Position numbers and translations under genes: made by a program. 64,000 nucleotides of DNA from VRUE01 sp963730315. GTDB lineage: Bacteria > Actinomycetota > Thermoleophilia > Solirubrobacterales > 70-9. The notes below the pieces were generated by a model. The model had not been told where the DNA came from. It worked only from the letters and a program-made list of their open reading frames with translations, and searched no databases. Every line of letters starts with the position of its first letter. Position 1 is the stretch's first letter. The stretch is from NCBI GenBank assembly GCA_963730315.1, contig CAVSRD010000011.1, forward strand, positions 124,001 through 188,000, read 5' to 3'. Positions 49,381-59,362 of this stretch are shown here, one piece after another.

Positions 49381-50772
49381 CTATTCCGAAGGTTCTTCTT
49401 CGGGCGGCGGCGCTTCTTCGGGCGGCGCAGCCCCTTCGGGCGGCGCAGCCCCTTCGGGCGAAATGCCCGGCGGCAGGCCTGCGGCTCCTTCTTCGCCTTC
49501 TTCTTCTCCGCCAGCCGGCTGCGGCCGCTGCGCCAGCGGTTTGCCCTTCGGTTCGAGCGGCGTCACCGTGCCGGGCAGCGCCGGGATCAGCTGGAAGACG
49601 GGAGCGGGACAGGCTTCCGGCCGGCCGCCTTTCGGGTTCGCTTCGTAGCATCCTGCCGGCGCCGTCGAGGGGTGGCCGGAGGGCTTGAAGTTGGCGCACC
49701 GTTCGGTCGCGAAGCCCGAGGCGCAGAAGGTGCGGGCGGTCCACTTCGAGTTGAAGTTGGCGACGTAAGAGCCGAAGTATTCCTGTTCGGCCCGCTGGGC
49801 GAGGGTGCTCTGGATCTGCGCTTCGACCGTTTTCAGTTCCTGGACGGTCGCCGGGGTCGAATTCTCGACCTCGAACACGGCGTAGCCCTGTTCGGTCTTG
49901 ATCGGGCCTTCGACCCGGCCTTCCGGCGCGCTGAATACGGCCGCTGCAAGCGGTTCTTCGAGCGTTTCTTCGGTCACCCCTTTGCGCAGGCCGCCGCTTT
50001 GGCTCGTCGTCGGTTCTTCCGAGTACTTCTTCGCGACCTTCATCCAGTTCTTCGCCTTGTCGTCCTTGCTCAGCGCTTCGCGCGCCACGTTCGCCTTCTT
50101 GCGGCTCTTGTTGACGACCTCCCGGATGTCGCGGGTCGCTTTCTGCGTGAACTGGGTCGCCTTCGCCGCTTCGTAGTAGTCCTCGACTTCGCTCTTGCTC
50201 GGAGTCGGGACGTTTTCTTTCAGCTGTTCCTGGACCTTGGTGCTGAGGATCTGCAGCTTGACCCGTTCGTTGACGTCCGCCTGCGTGAAATTCGCTTTCT
50301 TCAGGAATTCCTTGTATTCGGCCTCGGTTTTGAAGTTTTCCTTCTTCAGTTTCTTGAATTCCTTGGCGACTTCCTTGCCGCTCACCGTGATCCCGAGTTC
50401 GTCGGCCAGCCCTTCCAGCCAGATCGGTTCGAGCAGGATGTTCAAGGTCGATTCCTTCAGTTCCGCGTACTGTTTGCTGCCCGGCTTCGGCGTTTTTTTC
50501 TGGCCCGCCTGGGCGGCCGCCTGGGCCAGCGTGCGCCGGAAGTCGGCTTTGGTGACGTCGGCGCGACCTTGCGGGGCGTCTTCGACGTAGGCCACATCTC
50601 CGGAGGGCACGCCGGGACTGCCGATGCCCTCGGCGATCGCGACGATCGCGAAGAGGGCGACGAAGAGGGCCCCGAACGCGATCAGGCCGAGGCGACGCGC
50701 AGCCACGGGCCCGGAGGCGCCGCCGCTCCTGCCCTTGCCACTCGTGCCTCTCCTGCCCTGGTTCGGACTCAC
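49381..50772 (-). CDS. Membrane-anchored foldase of the SurA/PrsA (parvulin) type
   Basis: 463 residues from the GTG at 50772, which overlaps the mfd stop as GTGA. A single N-terminal transmembrane helix (LGLIAFGALFVALFAIVAI) anchors it. A SurA-like N-domain covers about 60-215 (ADVTKADFRRTLAQAAAQAG, LNILLEPIWLEGLADELGIT). A parvulin domain spans about 220-315, where the RxxHIL motif is replaced by TRDIREVV, so isomerase activity is doubtful. A Pro/Glu/Gly-rich tail ends the protein. It should help fold exported proteins. Confidence 0.82.
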   Translation of the reverse strand: MSPNQGRRGTSGKGRSGGASGPVAARRLGLIAFGALFVALFAIVAIAEGIGSPGVPSGDVAYVEDAPQGRADVTKADFRRTLAQAAAQAGQKKTPKPGSKQYAELKESTLNILLEPIWLEGLADELGITVSGKEVAKEFKKLKKENFKTEAEYKEFLKKANFTQADVNERVKLQILSTKVQEQLKENVPTPSKSEVEDYYEAAKATQFTQKATRDIREVVNKSRKKANVAREALSKDDKAKNWMKVAKKYSEEPTTSQSGGLRKGVTEETLEEPLAAAVFSAPEGRVEGPIKTEQGYAVFEVENSTPATVQELKTVEAQIQSTLAQRAEQEYFGSYVANFNSKWTARTFCASGFATERCANFKPSGHPSTAPAGCYEANPKGGRPEACPAPVFQLIPALPGTVTPLEPKGKPLAQRPQPAGGEEEGEEGAAGLPPGISPEGAAPPEGAAPPEEAPPPEEEPSE

Positions 50773-53700
50773 GAGGCTGGGAGCATATCTTTTCCGACCA
50801 TTGGCGAGCGGCCAGCCTCCCGCAGAGCCTCCGCCATCGCCAGCACCGCGGACAGTCGGGCCTGCGGATCGTCGGGCACGCGGATCGAGGCAGTCTGCTC
50901 CCGCCACTCGTAGAGAGCCCCCTCGAGCCGCTCGCGCAGCGCTGTCGCCCCTTCGGAATCGAGCTCGACCCCGGCCACGCTGAGCCGCCCGCCGCGCAGC
51001 TCGACGCTGCGCGCTCCGGCGAGGCGCAGCTCGATCCGCGCCCGCTGCAGGGCCAGCAGGTTCTCGGCCTGCGGCGGCAGCGGCCCGAAGCGGTCGCTCA
51101 ACTCGTCGCGGATCGCCCGCAGCTCGCCGGGCGCGCGGGCGGCGACGACTCGCCGGTGGACGTCGATCTTCGCCGCCTCGAAGGGTACGAAGGAGGCCGG
51201 CAGGTAGGCGTCGACCGGGACGTCGAAGCGCAGCGGCTCCGGTGCCTCCTTGCCGCCCTCCTCGGCGGCGCCGGCCTCGGCCACCGCCTCGTCGATCATC
51301 TGGCAGTAGAGCTCGAAGCCGACCGCGGCGACGTGGCCGGACTGCTCGTCGCCGAGCAGGTCGCCGGCGCCGCGGATGTCGAGGTCCCGCATCGCGATCT
51401 TGAACCCCGAGCCCAGCTCGGTGTGGTCGGCGAGGGTCGAGAGGCGCGCCGCCGCCTCCTCGCTCAGCTCCTGCGGCGAGGGATAGAGCAGGTAGGCGAA
51501 GGCCCGCTCCCGCGAGCGCCCCACCCGGCCGCGGATCTGGTAGGCCTGGGCCAGACCGAGCCGGTCGGCGCGCTCGACGATCAGCGTGTTGGCGGTCGGG
51601 ATGTCGAGGCCCGACTCGATGATCGTCGTCGTCACCAGGCAGTCCGCCTCGCCGCGCAGGAAGCGCATCATCGTCTCCTCCAGCTCGGCCTCCGGCATCT
51701 GGCCGTGGGCGACGGCTACGCGCGCCTGCGGGGCCAGCGAGCGCAGCCGCTCGGCCACCTCGGCCAGCGTCTCGACGCGGTTGTGGAGGAAGAAGGCCTG
51801 GCCGCCGCGCTGCAGCTCGCGCCCGATCGCCCGCTGCACCAGATCCTCGTCGTAGGGGCCGACGTAGGTGCGAACCGGGCGGCGCCCCTCCGGCGGCGTC
51901 TCGATCGTCGAGATGTCGCGCAGACCGGCGAGGCTGATCTGCAGCGTGCGGGGGATCGGCGTTGCGGAGAGGGCGAGCACGTCGACCTTCAGCTTCAGCT
52001 GGCGCAGCAGCTCCTTCTGCTTGACGCCGAAGCGCTGCTCCTCATCGAGGATCAGCAGGCCGAGGTCGGCGGCGCGAACGTCGCGCGAGAGCAGCCGGTG
52101 GGTGCCGATCAGCACGTCCACCTTGCCCGCCTCGAAGCCCCTCAGCACCTCCTTCACCTCGGCCGGCTTGCGCAGCCGCGAGACCCAGTCGAGGTTGAAC
52201 GGCAGGTCGGCGAGCCGCTCGCGGAAGGTGCCGAAGTGCTGCTGGGCGAGGATCGTGGTCGGCGCCAGCATCATCGTCTGCTTGCCGTCGGAGGCGGCCT
52301 TGACCGCGGCTCGCAGCGCCACCTCGGTCTTGCCGAAGCCGACGTCACCGCAGACCAGGCGGTCCATCGGCCGGTCGGATTCCATGTCGCCCTTGACCGC
52401 CTCGATCGCCTCGACCTGATCGGCGGTCTCGCGGTAGGGGAAGGCAGCCTCCATCTGGATCTGCCACTCGCCGTCGGGCTGGAAGGCGTGGCCCTTGCGG
52501 GTGCGCCGCTCCGCGTAGAGGTTGAGCAGCTCGCCGGCCAGGGCGCCGGCTGCACGGCGCGCACGGGCCTTGACGTTCTGCCAGCGCTTGCCGCCCAGCG
52601 CCGAGAGGGCGGGCTCGGCGCCGGCGCCGGCGTAGCGGCTCAGTTTGGCGAGCTGGTCGGTGGGAACGTAGACGCGGTCCTCGCCCTTGTATTCGAGGTA
52701 GAGGTAGTCGCGGGTGACGCCGCCGACCTCGCGCGTCTCGAAGCCGGCGAAGCGGGCGACGCCGTGGTCCTCATGGACGACGTGGTCGCCGACCCGCAGG
52801 TCGCTGAAGGCGAGACGGCCGCGGCCGGCGCCCGGGGCGCGCTCGGCGGCGCGGCGGCGCCGGTGGACGAGCCGGCGGAACGGGTAGACGGCCAGCCGCA
52901 GCTCGGGGCTGACGAATCCCTCCCGCAGACGCGCCTCGGCGAAGGCCAGACCCGGCTCGGCGGAGAGGCGGCCCCCGTCGAGCAACGAGGCGTCGAGCCG
53001 CTCGAGGCCGTAGCGGGACCGTTCCGCCTCGCCGCGGCTGTCGAAGGCGACCACCGTGCGGTAGCCGGAGCGGAGCAGCTTCTCCAGCTCGGCCTCGGCC
53101 TCTCCGATGCTGCGTGCCGGCGACTCGGCGCGGCCGGCGCGGAAGGCGTCCCCATCGCCGTCGCCGTCGCCGGTCAGCGCGAAAACGGCGCGGGCGGCGA
53201 GCGGCGCGGCGACGTCGACGTAGAGGTGGCGGGCGTCGTCGGCGTGCATGGCCGCCGTCGCGTCCTCCCAGTGGTCTCGCAGGGCCGGCTCGATCTCCTC
53301 AGCCGCGACGAGGATCGTCGCGGCGCCCTCAGGGACGAGGTCCAGCGGGGCGCCGAAGCGCTCCAGGGGAAGCACCTCGGCCGGGCTCGGCGCCTCCTTC
53401 CCCTTCTCCGCCGCCTCCATCGCCGCCAGCTCGGCCAGCTCGCGGTGCTCGACGTCCAGCTCCGCCGCCGGCGCCAGCTCGACTTGCTCGGCATCGCCCA
53501 GCGAGCGCTGGGTGAAGGTCGAGAACCAGCGCATCGACTCGATCTCGTCGCCGAACAGCTCGATCCGCACGGCGCGCTCCTCGGTCGCGGGGAAGGCGTC
53601 GAGAATCCCGCCGCGCACCGCGAACTGGCCCCGCTCCTCGACCTGCTCGACCCGCTCGTAGCCGGCTGCGACCAGGTCGCGGGCGACCGCGTCGAGCTCG

Positions 53701-54161
53701 ATCTCCTCGCCGAGGCGTAGCGAGAAGCCGGCGGGGCGAAGCGAGGCGTCGGGGACCGCCTCGGCGAGCGCAGTGGCGCTCGCCACGACCACCGCGTCCC
53801 CACCCTCCCGCAAGGCATCGACCGCGTCGATCCGCAGGCCGACCAGGTGCGGCGGCGGGGCGACGTGGGACGCGTAGCCGGTGCCGCGCGAGGGGTAGAG
53901 GCGGACCCGACGAGGCGCCAGGTAGGCACGCAGATCGGCGGCCAGGTCGCGGGCGGAGCGGTCGTCGGCGCCGACCAGCAGCGCCGGGCGGCCGGCCAGG
54001 CCGCGCTCGTCCTCGAGCAGCGTCGCCAGCAGCAGGGGCCGCAGGGAGGTTGACGCGACGACCGTCTCGGGTTTGCCGCCGACCGCCCCGCGCAGGCGGG
54101 CGGCGAGCGCCCCGAGGCGCTCCTCTTCGGCGGCAATCTCCAGCAGCGGCCTCAGGGACAT
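50769..54161 (-). CDS. mfd: Transcription-repair coupling factor Mfd
   Basis: 1130 residues, the normal length. UvrB-like N-terminal modules are followed by the RNA-polymerase interaction domain (LRVGDHVVHEDHGVARFAGF). Then comes a RecG-like helicase with LVCGDVGFGKTEVALRAAVK (Walker A), LLILDEEQRFGVKQKE (DEEQ box), ALSATPIPRTLQISLAG and ESGLDIPTANTLIVERADR. The C-terminal TRCF domain ends the protein. It removes stalled RNA polymerase and recruits UvrA. Its stop overlaps the next gene's start. The rplY-pth-mfd-foldase-eno order is a conserved actinobacterial arrangement. Confidence 0.97.
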   Translation of the reverse strand: MSLRPLLEIAAEEERLGALAARLRGAVGGKPETVVASTSLRPLLLATLLEDERGLAGRPALLVGADDRSARDLAADLRAYLAPRRVRLYPSRGTGYASHVAPPPHLVGLRIDAVDALREGGDAVVVASATALAEAVPDASLRPAGFSLRLGEEIELDAVARDLVAAGYERVEQVEERGQFAVRGGILDAFPATEERAVRIELFGDEIESMRWFSTFTQRSLGDAEQVELAPAAELDVEHRELAELAAMEAAEKGKEAPSPAEVLPLERFGAPLDLVPEGAATILVAAEEIEPALRDHWEDATAAMHADDARHLYVDVAAPLAARAVFALTGDGDGDGDAFRAGRAESPARSIGEAEAELEKLLRSGYRTVVAFDSRGEAERSRYGLERLDASLLDGGRLSAEPGLAFAEARLREGFVSPELRLAVYPFRRLVHRRRRAAERAPGAGRGRLAFSDLRVGDHVVHEDHGVARFAGFETREVGGVTRDYLYLEYKGEDRVYVPTDQLAKLSRYAGAGAEPALSALGGKRWQNVKARARRAAGALAGELLNLYAERRTRKGHAFQPDGEWQIQMEAAFPYRETADQVEAIEAVKGDMESDRPMDRLVCGDVGFGKTEVALRAAVKAASDGKQTMMLAPTTILAQQHFGTFRERLADLPFNLDWVSRLRKPAEVKEVLRGFEAGKVDVLIGTHRLLSRDVRAADLGLLILDEEQRFGVKQKELLRQLKLKVDVLALSATPIPRTLQISLAGLRDISTIETPPEGRRPVRTYVGPYDEDLVQRAIGRELQRGGQAFFLHNRVETLAEVAERLRSLAPQARVAVAHGQMPEAELEETMMRFLRGEADCLVTTTIIESGLDIPTANTLIVERADRLGLAQAYQIRGRVGRSRERAFAYLLYPSPQELSEEAAARLSTLADHTELGSGFKIAMRDLDIRGAGDLLGDEQSGHVAAVGFELYCQMIDEAVAEAGAAEEGGKEAPEPLRFDVPVDAYLPASFVPFEAAKIDVHRRVVAARAPGELRAIRDELSDRFGPLPPQAENLLALQRARIELRLAGARSVELRGGRLSVAGVELDSEGATALRERLEGALYEWREQTASIRVPDDPQARLSAVLAMAEALREAGRSPMVGKDMLPAS

Positions 54162-54183
54162 CGCGATCCGAGATTAGGGCCTC

Positions 54184-56197
54184 TCAAACGCCGTGGGGGT
54201 GCGGCCCCGGCCCGCCCCGGTGGCGCGAGCGGGGAGGCTTGAGCCGCTCATGGACCACACAGCCGGGGTTGGGCGGTTCGCCGGCGGGGAAAGCGCGGGC
54301 CAGGGCGCGGGCGATCAGCAGGGCCCGGGCCTTGTATCCGGGCGAGGTGAAGTGGATGCCGTCCGCGATGAACCACTTGTCCCTGACGGCCGATGCCCAA
54401 TCGAAGATCCGCATGTTCGGGTAGCGGGCGCAGGACTCGCGCAGGGCCTGGTCCCAGCGGCGCATGTTCTGCTCCGCGTAGGGCCCGCTGCCTTCCAGCG
54501 ACTTGACGTCGACCCAGAGGACCGGCTGGCGGCCGATCGTCGACATCATCCGGTTGACCCTTTCCTTCATGTCGACGTTCGAGCCGACGTAGACGTCTGC
54601 GGCATCGTTGGTTCCGAGCCCCAGCACCCAGCAGCCGCGGTATCCCTTCCGCTTCCAGCGCCGCGCGGCTTCCTCGGCGTTCGGTTCGCCTTCGTAGGTC
54701 TCGGCGATCGAGCGCGCGCCGGAGATCTCGTAGTGCTGGACGGCAGCGCCGACGCGAGCGAAGCGGGCTTCGATCCGCTCGTAGCGACGGGGCAGGTATT
54801 CGTGCGAGGTGAGCCCCTCGGAGGTCGAGTCGCCGATGTAGACGACGGCGCGGCAGGAGCTTCGCCCCGGATGGGCGGTGCCGGCGGACAGCGGCTCCCC
54901 GGCGCCCGCCGCGCGCACGGTCAGGCTGCTGCCGCTCTGCGAGGCGAGCGCCGGACCGGCGGGGGCGGCGCCCACCCCGGCCAGCCCTGCCGCGGCGACG
55001 CCAAGGACCGCGAGCGCTGCCGTTGCACCCGCCCAGCCGCGCGGTGAGACGGCCTGCGGCTGCCATCCCGCCGACCGCAGGCGTCCCCAGAGGCGGCCGA
55101 GGGCGCCGTGGCGAACCGGCTGCTCGACGAACCGCCAGGAGAGCGCTGCGACGCCGAACGTCGCCGCGACCTGGAGGGAGTCGCGCAGCAGGTCGGTCCC
55201 GTGCGGTCCGCTCGGCGCGGTGAGGACGATGATCGGGAAGTGCCAGAGGTAGATCCCGTAGGAGCGAACCCCGATCCAGCGCAGCGGCGCCCAGCCGAGG
55301 ACGGTGCCCAGCCTGCAGGCCGGATGGGCGAGCGCGGCGACGACGAGGACGGTCGAGATCGCCAGCAGGGCGAAGCCGCCCTGGTAGAGGAACGGCGAGA
55401 ACTCGCCGGTGCGCCAGACCAGCAGGCCGATCCCGGCCAGGCCGACGACCCCGAGGGTGTCGAGCCCCCGCCGGGCGCCCGCCGCGATGTCCGCCTTCAG
55501 CCGACGGCTGGGCCAGACCATCGCCAGCGCTGCCCCTGCGAGCAGCTCGCTGGCGCGGGTATCGGTCCCGTAGTAGAGCCGCGAGGGGTCGAGGCTGGGG
55601 TGGTAGAGCAGCGCCATCGCCAGCGCCGAGGCGAGCGCCAGCCCGACCGTGGCGGCGGCAAGCCGAGCCCGCACGCCGAGCCGGTCCGCCTTGCCTAGGA
55701 AGCGGATGCCGAGCAGCAGCAGGAAGGGCCAGACGATGTAGAACTGCTCCTCGATAGCCAGCGACCAGAGGTGGTTCAGCGGGCGACGGCGGGGCGAAGC
55801 TGGCGAAGTAGGAGACGTGGTGGAGGATCAGCTGCCAGTTGCTGACGTAGAGCGCCGCCGCGGCCACCGCGTCCCTGAACTGCGACGGCTGTGCGGGACC
55901 GAGCAGCGTCACCCACGCCGCAACCACGACCAACATCACGAAGAGGGCGGGCAGCAGCCGGCGCGCCCTTCCCAGCCAGAAGCCGCCGAGCCGGATCCGG
56001 CCGCTGCGATCCACCTGGGCGAGGAGCAGGTCGGTGATCAGGTAGCCGCTGAGCGTGAAGAAGACGCCGACGCCCAGCAACCCGCCGGGGGCCCAGGCGA
56101 AGCCCAGGTGGTAGGCGATGACGACGAGCACGGCCACCGCCCGCAGCCCGTCCAGGCCGGGCATGTATCGCTGGCCGCGCCTGATTGGTTCAGGCAT
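54184..56197 (-). pseudogene. Acyltransferase-3 with SGNH domain (OafA-like), split by a frameshift
   Basis: The ATG at 56197 opens PGLDGLRAVAVLVVIAYHLG, the acyltransferase-3 start with its His, and the frame holds to FASFAPPSP. There (about 55788) one extra C shifts the frame. The continuation LNHLWSLAIEEQFY is read one base over and runs to 54184. The joined protein, about 670 residues, has ten membrane helices and then an exported SGNH domain with VVYIGDSTSEGLTS, LGLGTNDAAD and ADGIHFTSPGY. Such proteins O-acetylate cell-surface sugars. A single-base insertion in a C-run suggests a sequencing error or phase variation, not long decay. Confidence 0.8.
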
Positions 56198-56252
56198 GCA
56201 ACCGAATGGTAGACGCGGCGCTCCCAGCGAACGTCCGCTCGGGACCCGGCCG

Positions 56253-57248
56253 TTACCCGGAGCGGACCGCGGCGATCGTCTCCCGCAGCGTCTCGCGGGA
56301 GTCGTGGTGAGGCATCCAGTGCAGCTTGCGGCGGGCGCGCGAGGTATCCATCAGCATCGGGCGCCGCACCGCCTCGATCCAGGCCGCCTCGTCGGGGAGG
56401 AAGGGCATCAGGGCCACCGCCTCGGCGGCGGCGCCGACCGCGAGCTGGGGCGCCGGCACGGCGTGCCAACCCAACTCGTGCGCGAGGTCGGAGATCGTCA
56501 GCTCCCCCGGTCCGGCCAGGTTGTAGACGCCGGGCTCGCCGTGGCCGAGCACGGCGGCGGCGAGCGCCGCGGCGACATCGTCCTGGTGGACGAGCTGGAA
56601 GGGAACGCCCGGGTCGGGCAGCACCGGTCGAAGCTCGGGCACCCTGCCGAGCGCCCAGCGCAGCGGGCTGGGGATCCTCCGGCCCAGCGCCAGCAGGGGG
56701 ATCAGATCGAGCAGCAGGGTCGCGTCCGGCCCGGCGACGATGCAGGGACGGAAGACGTACGCGTCGGTCGCCTTGCCCTCGAGCGCCTCCGCCAGCTCCC
56801 TCTCCACGGCGGCCTTGTGGGCAGAGTAGGGGTGGCGCTCGGTCCCCCGCGTCGGCTCGTCCTCGTCGATCAGCCGAGGGAGATCGCGATGGAAGCCGTA
56901 GGCGGCGACCGACGACGTGTAGACGAGCCGCTTCGCGCCGGCCGCGACCGCCGCCTCGAAGACGTTGCGCGATCCGGTCAGGTTGATCTCGCGGGTCTTG
57001 CCGCGCCCGGCGACGATCACGAAGGCGAGGTGGACGACGACGTCGGCATCCTCGACCAGCTCCTCGACCGCCTCGCGGTCGAGGATGTCGCCGCGCCGAT
57101 ACTCGACCTTCTCCCAGCCGTGGGCGCTCGGGTCGAAGTAGCGCCGCGCCATCCCGATCACCCGGTCCACCTCCGGCGCCCGCTCGAGCGCGCCGACGAA
57201 CGGCTTGCCGATCTCCCCGGTGGGGCCGGTGACGGCGACGGTCAGCAT
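56253..57248 (-). CDS. NAD-dependent epimerase/dehydratase (extended SDR)
   Basis: 331 residues, ATG at 57248. TVAVTGPTGEIGKPFVGAL is the GxxGxxG site; VYTSSVAAYGF carries the catalytic Ser and HPYSAHKAAVER the YxxxK pair. FRPCIVAGPDATLL and VYNLAGPGELTISDLAHEL form the later substrate region. It is likely a nucleotide-sugar epimerase or reductase; the substrate is unknown. The gene is 16 nt from echA and in one run with the acyltransferase gene, so a role in surface polysaccharides is plausible. Confidence 0.87.
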   Translation of the reverse strand: MLTVAVTGPTGEIGKPFVGALERAPEVDRVIGMARRYFDPSAHGWEKVEYRRGDILDREAVEELVEDADVVVHLAFVIVAGRGKTREINLTGSRNVFEAAVAAGAKRLVYTSSVAAYGFHRDLPRLIDEDEPTRGTERHPYSAHKAAVERELAEALEGKATDAYVFRPCIVAGPDATLLLDLIPLLALGRRIPSPLRWALGRVPELRPVLPDPGVPFQLVHQDDVAAALAAAVLGHGEPGVYNLAGPGELTISDLAHELGWHAVPAPQLAVGAAAEAVALMPFLPDEAAWIEAVRRPMLMDTSRARRKLHWMPHHDSRETLRETIAAVRSG

Positions 57249-57264
57249 CGGCGCATTGTCCCAG

Positions 57265-58005
57265 CTACGCGCCGCTGCTCGGCAGGCCGGGCCCGCTGCG
57301 CGCCCATTCGACTTGGCCCTCTCCCTCGACCCGGGAGCGGCCCTCGACGTCGTCCCACTCGTGCAACATCCGCTTGAGGCGGACCACCGCCTCGGGCGGA
57401 TGGGCGGCGACCGAAGCGGCCAGCTCGAACGCCGCCGCCTCGGTGGTCGCGGTCGGGGCGACGCGGTTGACGAGGCCGAGGCGCAGCGCCTCGTCGGCGC
57501 CGACCGTGCGCGAGGAGAGCAGCAGGTACTTCGCGGTAGCCAGACCGCAGAGGGTGACCAGGCGGGCCGGGCCGACCGGGACGCCGAGCGCCGCGCCGGG
57601 AAAGCGCAGCCGCAGGTTGGCGCCGCCGACCCGCATGTCGCAGGCGACCGCGATCTCCGCCCCGCCGCCGACCACGTCGCCGTGACAGGCCGCAACGGTC
57701 GGCTTCGGGAAGGCGGCGATCGCGTCGTAGAGATCGGCGAAGAGCTGCATGCGGCGGACCTTGCCCCCCTCATCGAGCCGCTCCTTGAAGTCGGCGCCCG
57801 CGGAGAGGCCCATCGGGTCCGAGGAGCTGACGACGAGGACGCGGACCGCCTCGTCGGCCCGGGCGACCGCGAGGTGCTCGAGCATCTCGACCAGCATCTG
57901 GGTGTCGATCGCGTTGCGGGCCTCGGGCCGCCGCAGACGCAGCAGCGCAACGCCGCCGGCGTCCACCTCGTAGGACGTGCGCTCGGATCCGCCGTCGTCG
58001 CTCAT
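57265..58005 (-). CDS. Enoyl-CoA hydratase/isomerase family protein
   Basis: 246 residues, ATG at 58005 overlapping the pth stop as ATGA. LSAGADFKERLDEGG supplies the first oxyanion-hole region and CHGDVVGGGAEIAVACDMRV the second (GGG). LRFPGAALGVPVGPARLVTL lies where active hydratases have the catalytic Glu; the Glu is replaced here, so the exact reaction (hydration, isomerisation or thioester hydrolysis) is uncertain. It is encoded between pth and the epimerase gene. Confidence 0.87.
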   Translation of the reverse strand: MSDDGGSERTSYEVDAGGVALLRLRRPEARNAIDTQMLVEMLEHLAVARADEAVRVLVVSSSDPMGLSAGADFKERLDEGGKVRRMQLFADLYDAIAAFPKPTVAACHGDVVGGGAEIAVACDMRVGGANLRLRFPGAALGVPVGPARLVTLCGLATAKYLLLSSRTVGADEALRLGLVNRVAPTATTEAAAFELAASVAAHPPEAVVRLKRMLHEWDDVEGRSRVEGEGQVEWARSGPGLPSSGA

Positions 58006-58601
58006 CCCTCGGAACCTAGCCTCTCGACCAGGCGCTCGGCCTCCTCGGCGGCGCGAGCGACCACCGCCTCGACCTCGGCGCGCGGCTCGCGGAAGCGCCC
58101 CAGCACGTAGGAGGAGACGACCTCGGGATCGGTCGAGTCAGGCCGTCCGACGCCTACCCGGACCCGCCAGAAATCCGTGCCGCCGAGTCCGCGTTTGAGG
58201 CTCTTGAGGCCGTTGTGGCCGGCAAGGCCGCCCCCGAGCCTGCTCTGCACCTCCCCGAACGGCAGGTCGATCTCGTCGTGCAGGACGACCACGCGGTCGA
58301 GCGGCGCCTTCAGCGAGCCGCGGGCCGGGCCGGCCGAGTCGCCGGAGGCGTTCATGTAGGTCTGCGGCAGGAGCAGCGCGACACGCGGCCCGCCGGGCCG
58401 GGTCCGTCCTTCGGCGACCAATCCGCCGAAGCGCTTCTTCGCCCGCGGCAGCTGCCAGCGTCGCGCCAGCTCCGCGCCGACCTCGAAGCCGACGTTGTGG
58501 CGGCTGCCGGCGTGCTCGGAACCGGGATTGCCCAATCCGACGACCAGTATCCGGTCGCCCCCTTCGCCCTGGTGCCGGGCGCGGCGGCGGAAGATCGACA
58601 G
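58002..58601 (-). CDS. pth: Peptidyl-tRNA hydrolase (start codon uncertain, probably non-AUG)
   Basis: About 199 residues. RILVVGLGNPGSEHAGSRHN holds the Asn10 and His20 equivalents. LLLPQTYMNASGDS and VVLHDEIDLPFGEVQSRLGG supply the other conserved Asn and the Asp that activates His. GLAGHNGLKSLKRGLGG completes the site. It releases peptides from stalled peptidyl-tRNA. No ATG, GTG or TTG exists between the rplY stop and the first conserved strand. The CTG at 58601 has GGGGAG 7 nt before it and lies 4 nt after the rplY stop, so reinitiation at CTG or the ATC at 58595 is likely. Upstream the frame is only the antisense-like image of rplY. Confidence 0.88.
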   Translation of the reverse strand: MSIFRRRARHQGEGGDRILVVGLGNPGSEHAGSRHNVGFEVGAELARRWQLPRAKKRFGGLVAEGRTRPGGPRVALLLPQTYMNASGDSAGPARGSLKAPLDRVVVLHDEIDLPFGEVQSRLGGGLAGHNGLKSLKRGLGGTDFWRVRVGVGRPDSTDPEVVSSYVLGRFREPRAEVEAVVARAAEEAERLVERLGSEG

Positions 58602-58605
58602 GGGA

Positions 58606-59304
58606 CTACTCCCCGCCGGACTCGCCGGACTCCTCGCCCTCGGCCTCCTCGCCGCCCTCCTCCTCGACGGCCGGGGCCTCGCCCTCCTCGCCGACGAGCT
58701 CGGCCTCCTCCTCGACGGCCGGCTCGGGCTCCTCCTCGACGCGGGGCGGCGAGAGGGTCGCGATCGTGACCTCCTCGGGCTCATCGGCGACGAACCTGAC
58801 GCCCTCGGGGACCGGTAGCGAGGAGAGCTGCAGGGTGTCGCCGATCTCCATCTCGGAGACGTCGGCGACGAGCCGCTCGGGGATCTCGGCCGGCAGCGCT
58901 TCGACCGTGATCTCGCGGGTGACGTGCTCGAGCACGCCCCCCTCCTTGACGCCGGGCGCGCCCTCGGTCCCCTCCAGCTCGATCGCCACCTCTGCCTGGA
59001 TCTCCTCGTCCAGCTTCACTTCCTGCAAGTCGATGTGCCGGAGGTGGCCGCGCACCGGGTGCAGCTGCTGCTCCTTGACGACCACAGGCACGGCTTTCGA
59101 GCCGTCCAGCTCGAGGTCGAACAGCGCCTGGCCGCCGGCCAGCACGCTGCGGACGTCGCGTTCGGAGACCTGGAAGGGCCTCGCGTCGGCGCCGCCGCCG
59201 TAGACGACCCCGGGCACGAGGCCGCCGCTGCGCAGGCGGCGGGAGCTGCGCGAGCCGAACTCCGCACGCGGGGCCGCCACCAGCTTTTCGCGTCCGCGGG
59301 CCAT
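58606..59304 (-). CDS. rplY: 50S ribosomal protein L25 (long CTC form)
   Basis: 232 residues from the ATG at 59304 (MARGREKLVAAPRAEFGSRS). The L25 beta-barrel has LRSGGLVPGVVYGGG and VVKEQQLHPVRGHLRHIDL. The TL5/CTC C-terminal domain covers about 95-190 (AVEALPAEIPERL-like block, PEGVRFVADEPEEVTI). An acidic Glu-rich tail of about 45 residues ends the protein. It binds 5S rRNA in the large subunit. The conserved neighbour pth follows, and prs/glmU lie further upstream, the normal order being interrupted here by two plus-strand genes. Confidence 0.92.
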   Translation of the reverse strand: MARGREKLVAAPRAEFGSRSSRRLRSGGLVPGVVYGGGADARPFQVSERDVRSVLAGGQALFDLELDGSKAVPVVVKEQQLHPVRGHLRHIDLQEVKLDEEIQAEVAIELEGTEGAPGVKEGGVLEHVTREITVEALPAEIPERLVADVSEMEIGDTLQLSSLPVPEGVRFVADEPEEVTIATLSPPRVEEEPEPAVEEEAELVGEEGEAPAVEEEGGEEAEGEESGESGGE

Positions 59305-59362
59305 CGGACGGGAGAGGATAGAGAACGAGGCGTATGCGGGCGCTTGTGACAATCTTCCATCG

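Noticed and set aside
51156..53720. An 850-codon open frame opposite mfd
   Set aside because: Mirror image of a highly biased coding strand; mfd motifs on the minus strand are complete and no domain appears in the antisense product.
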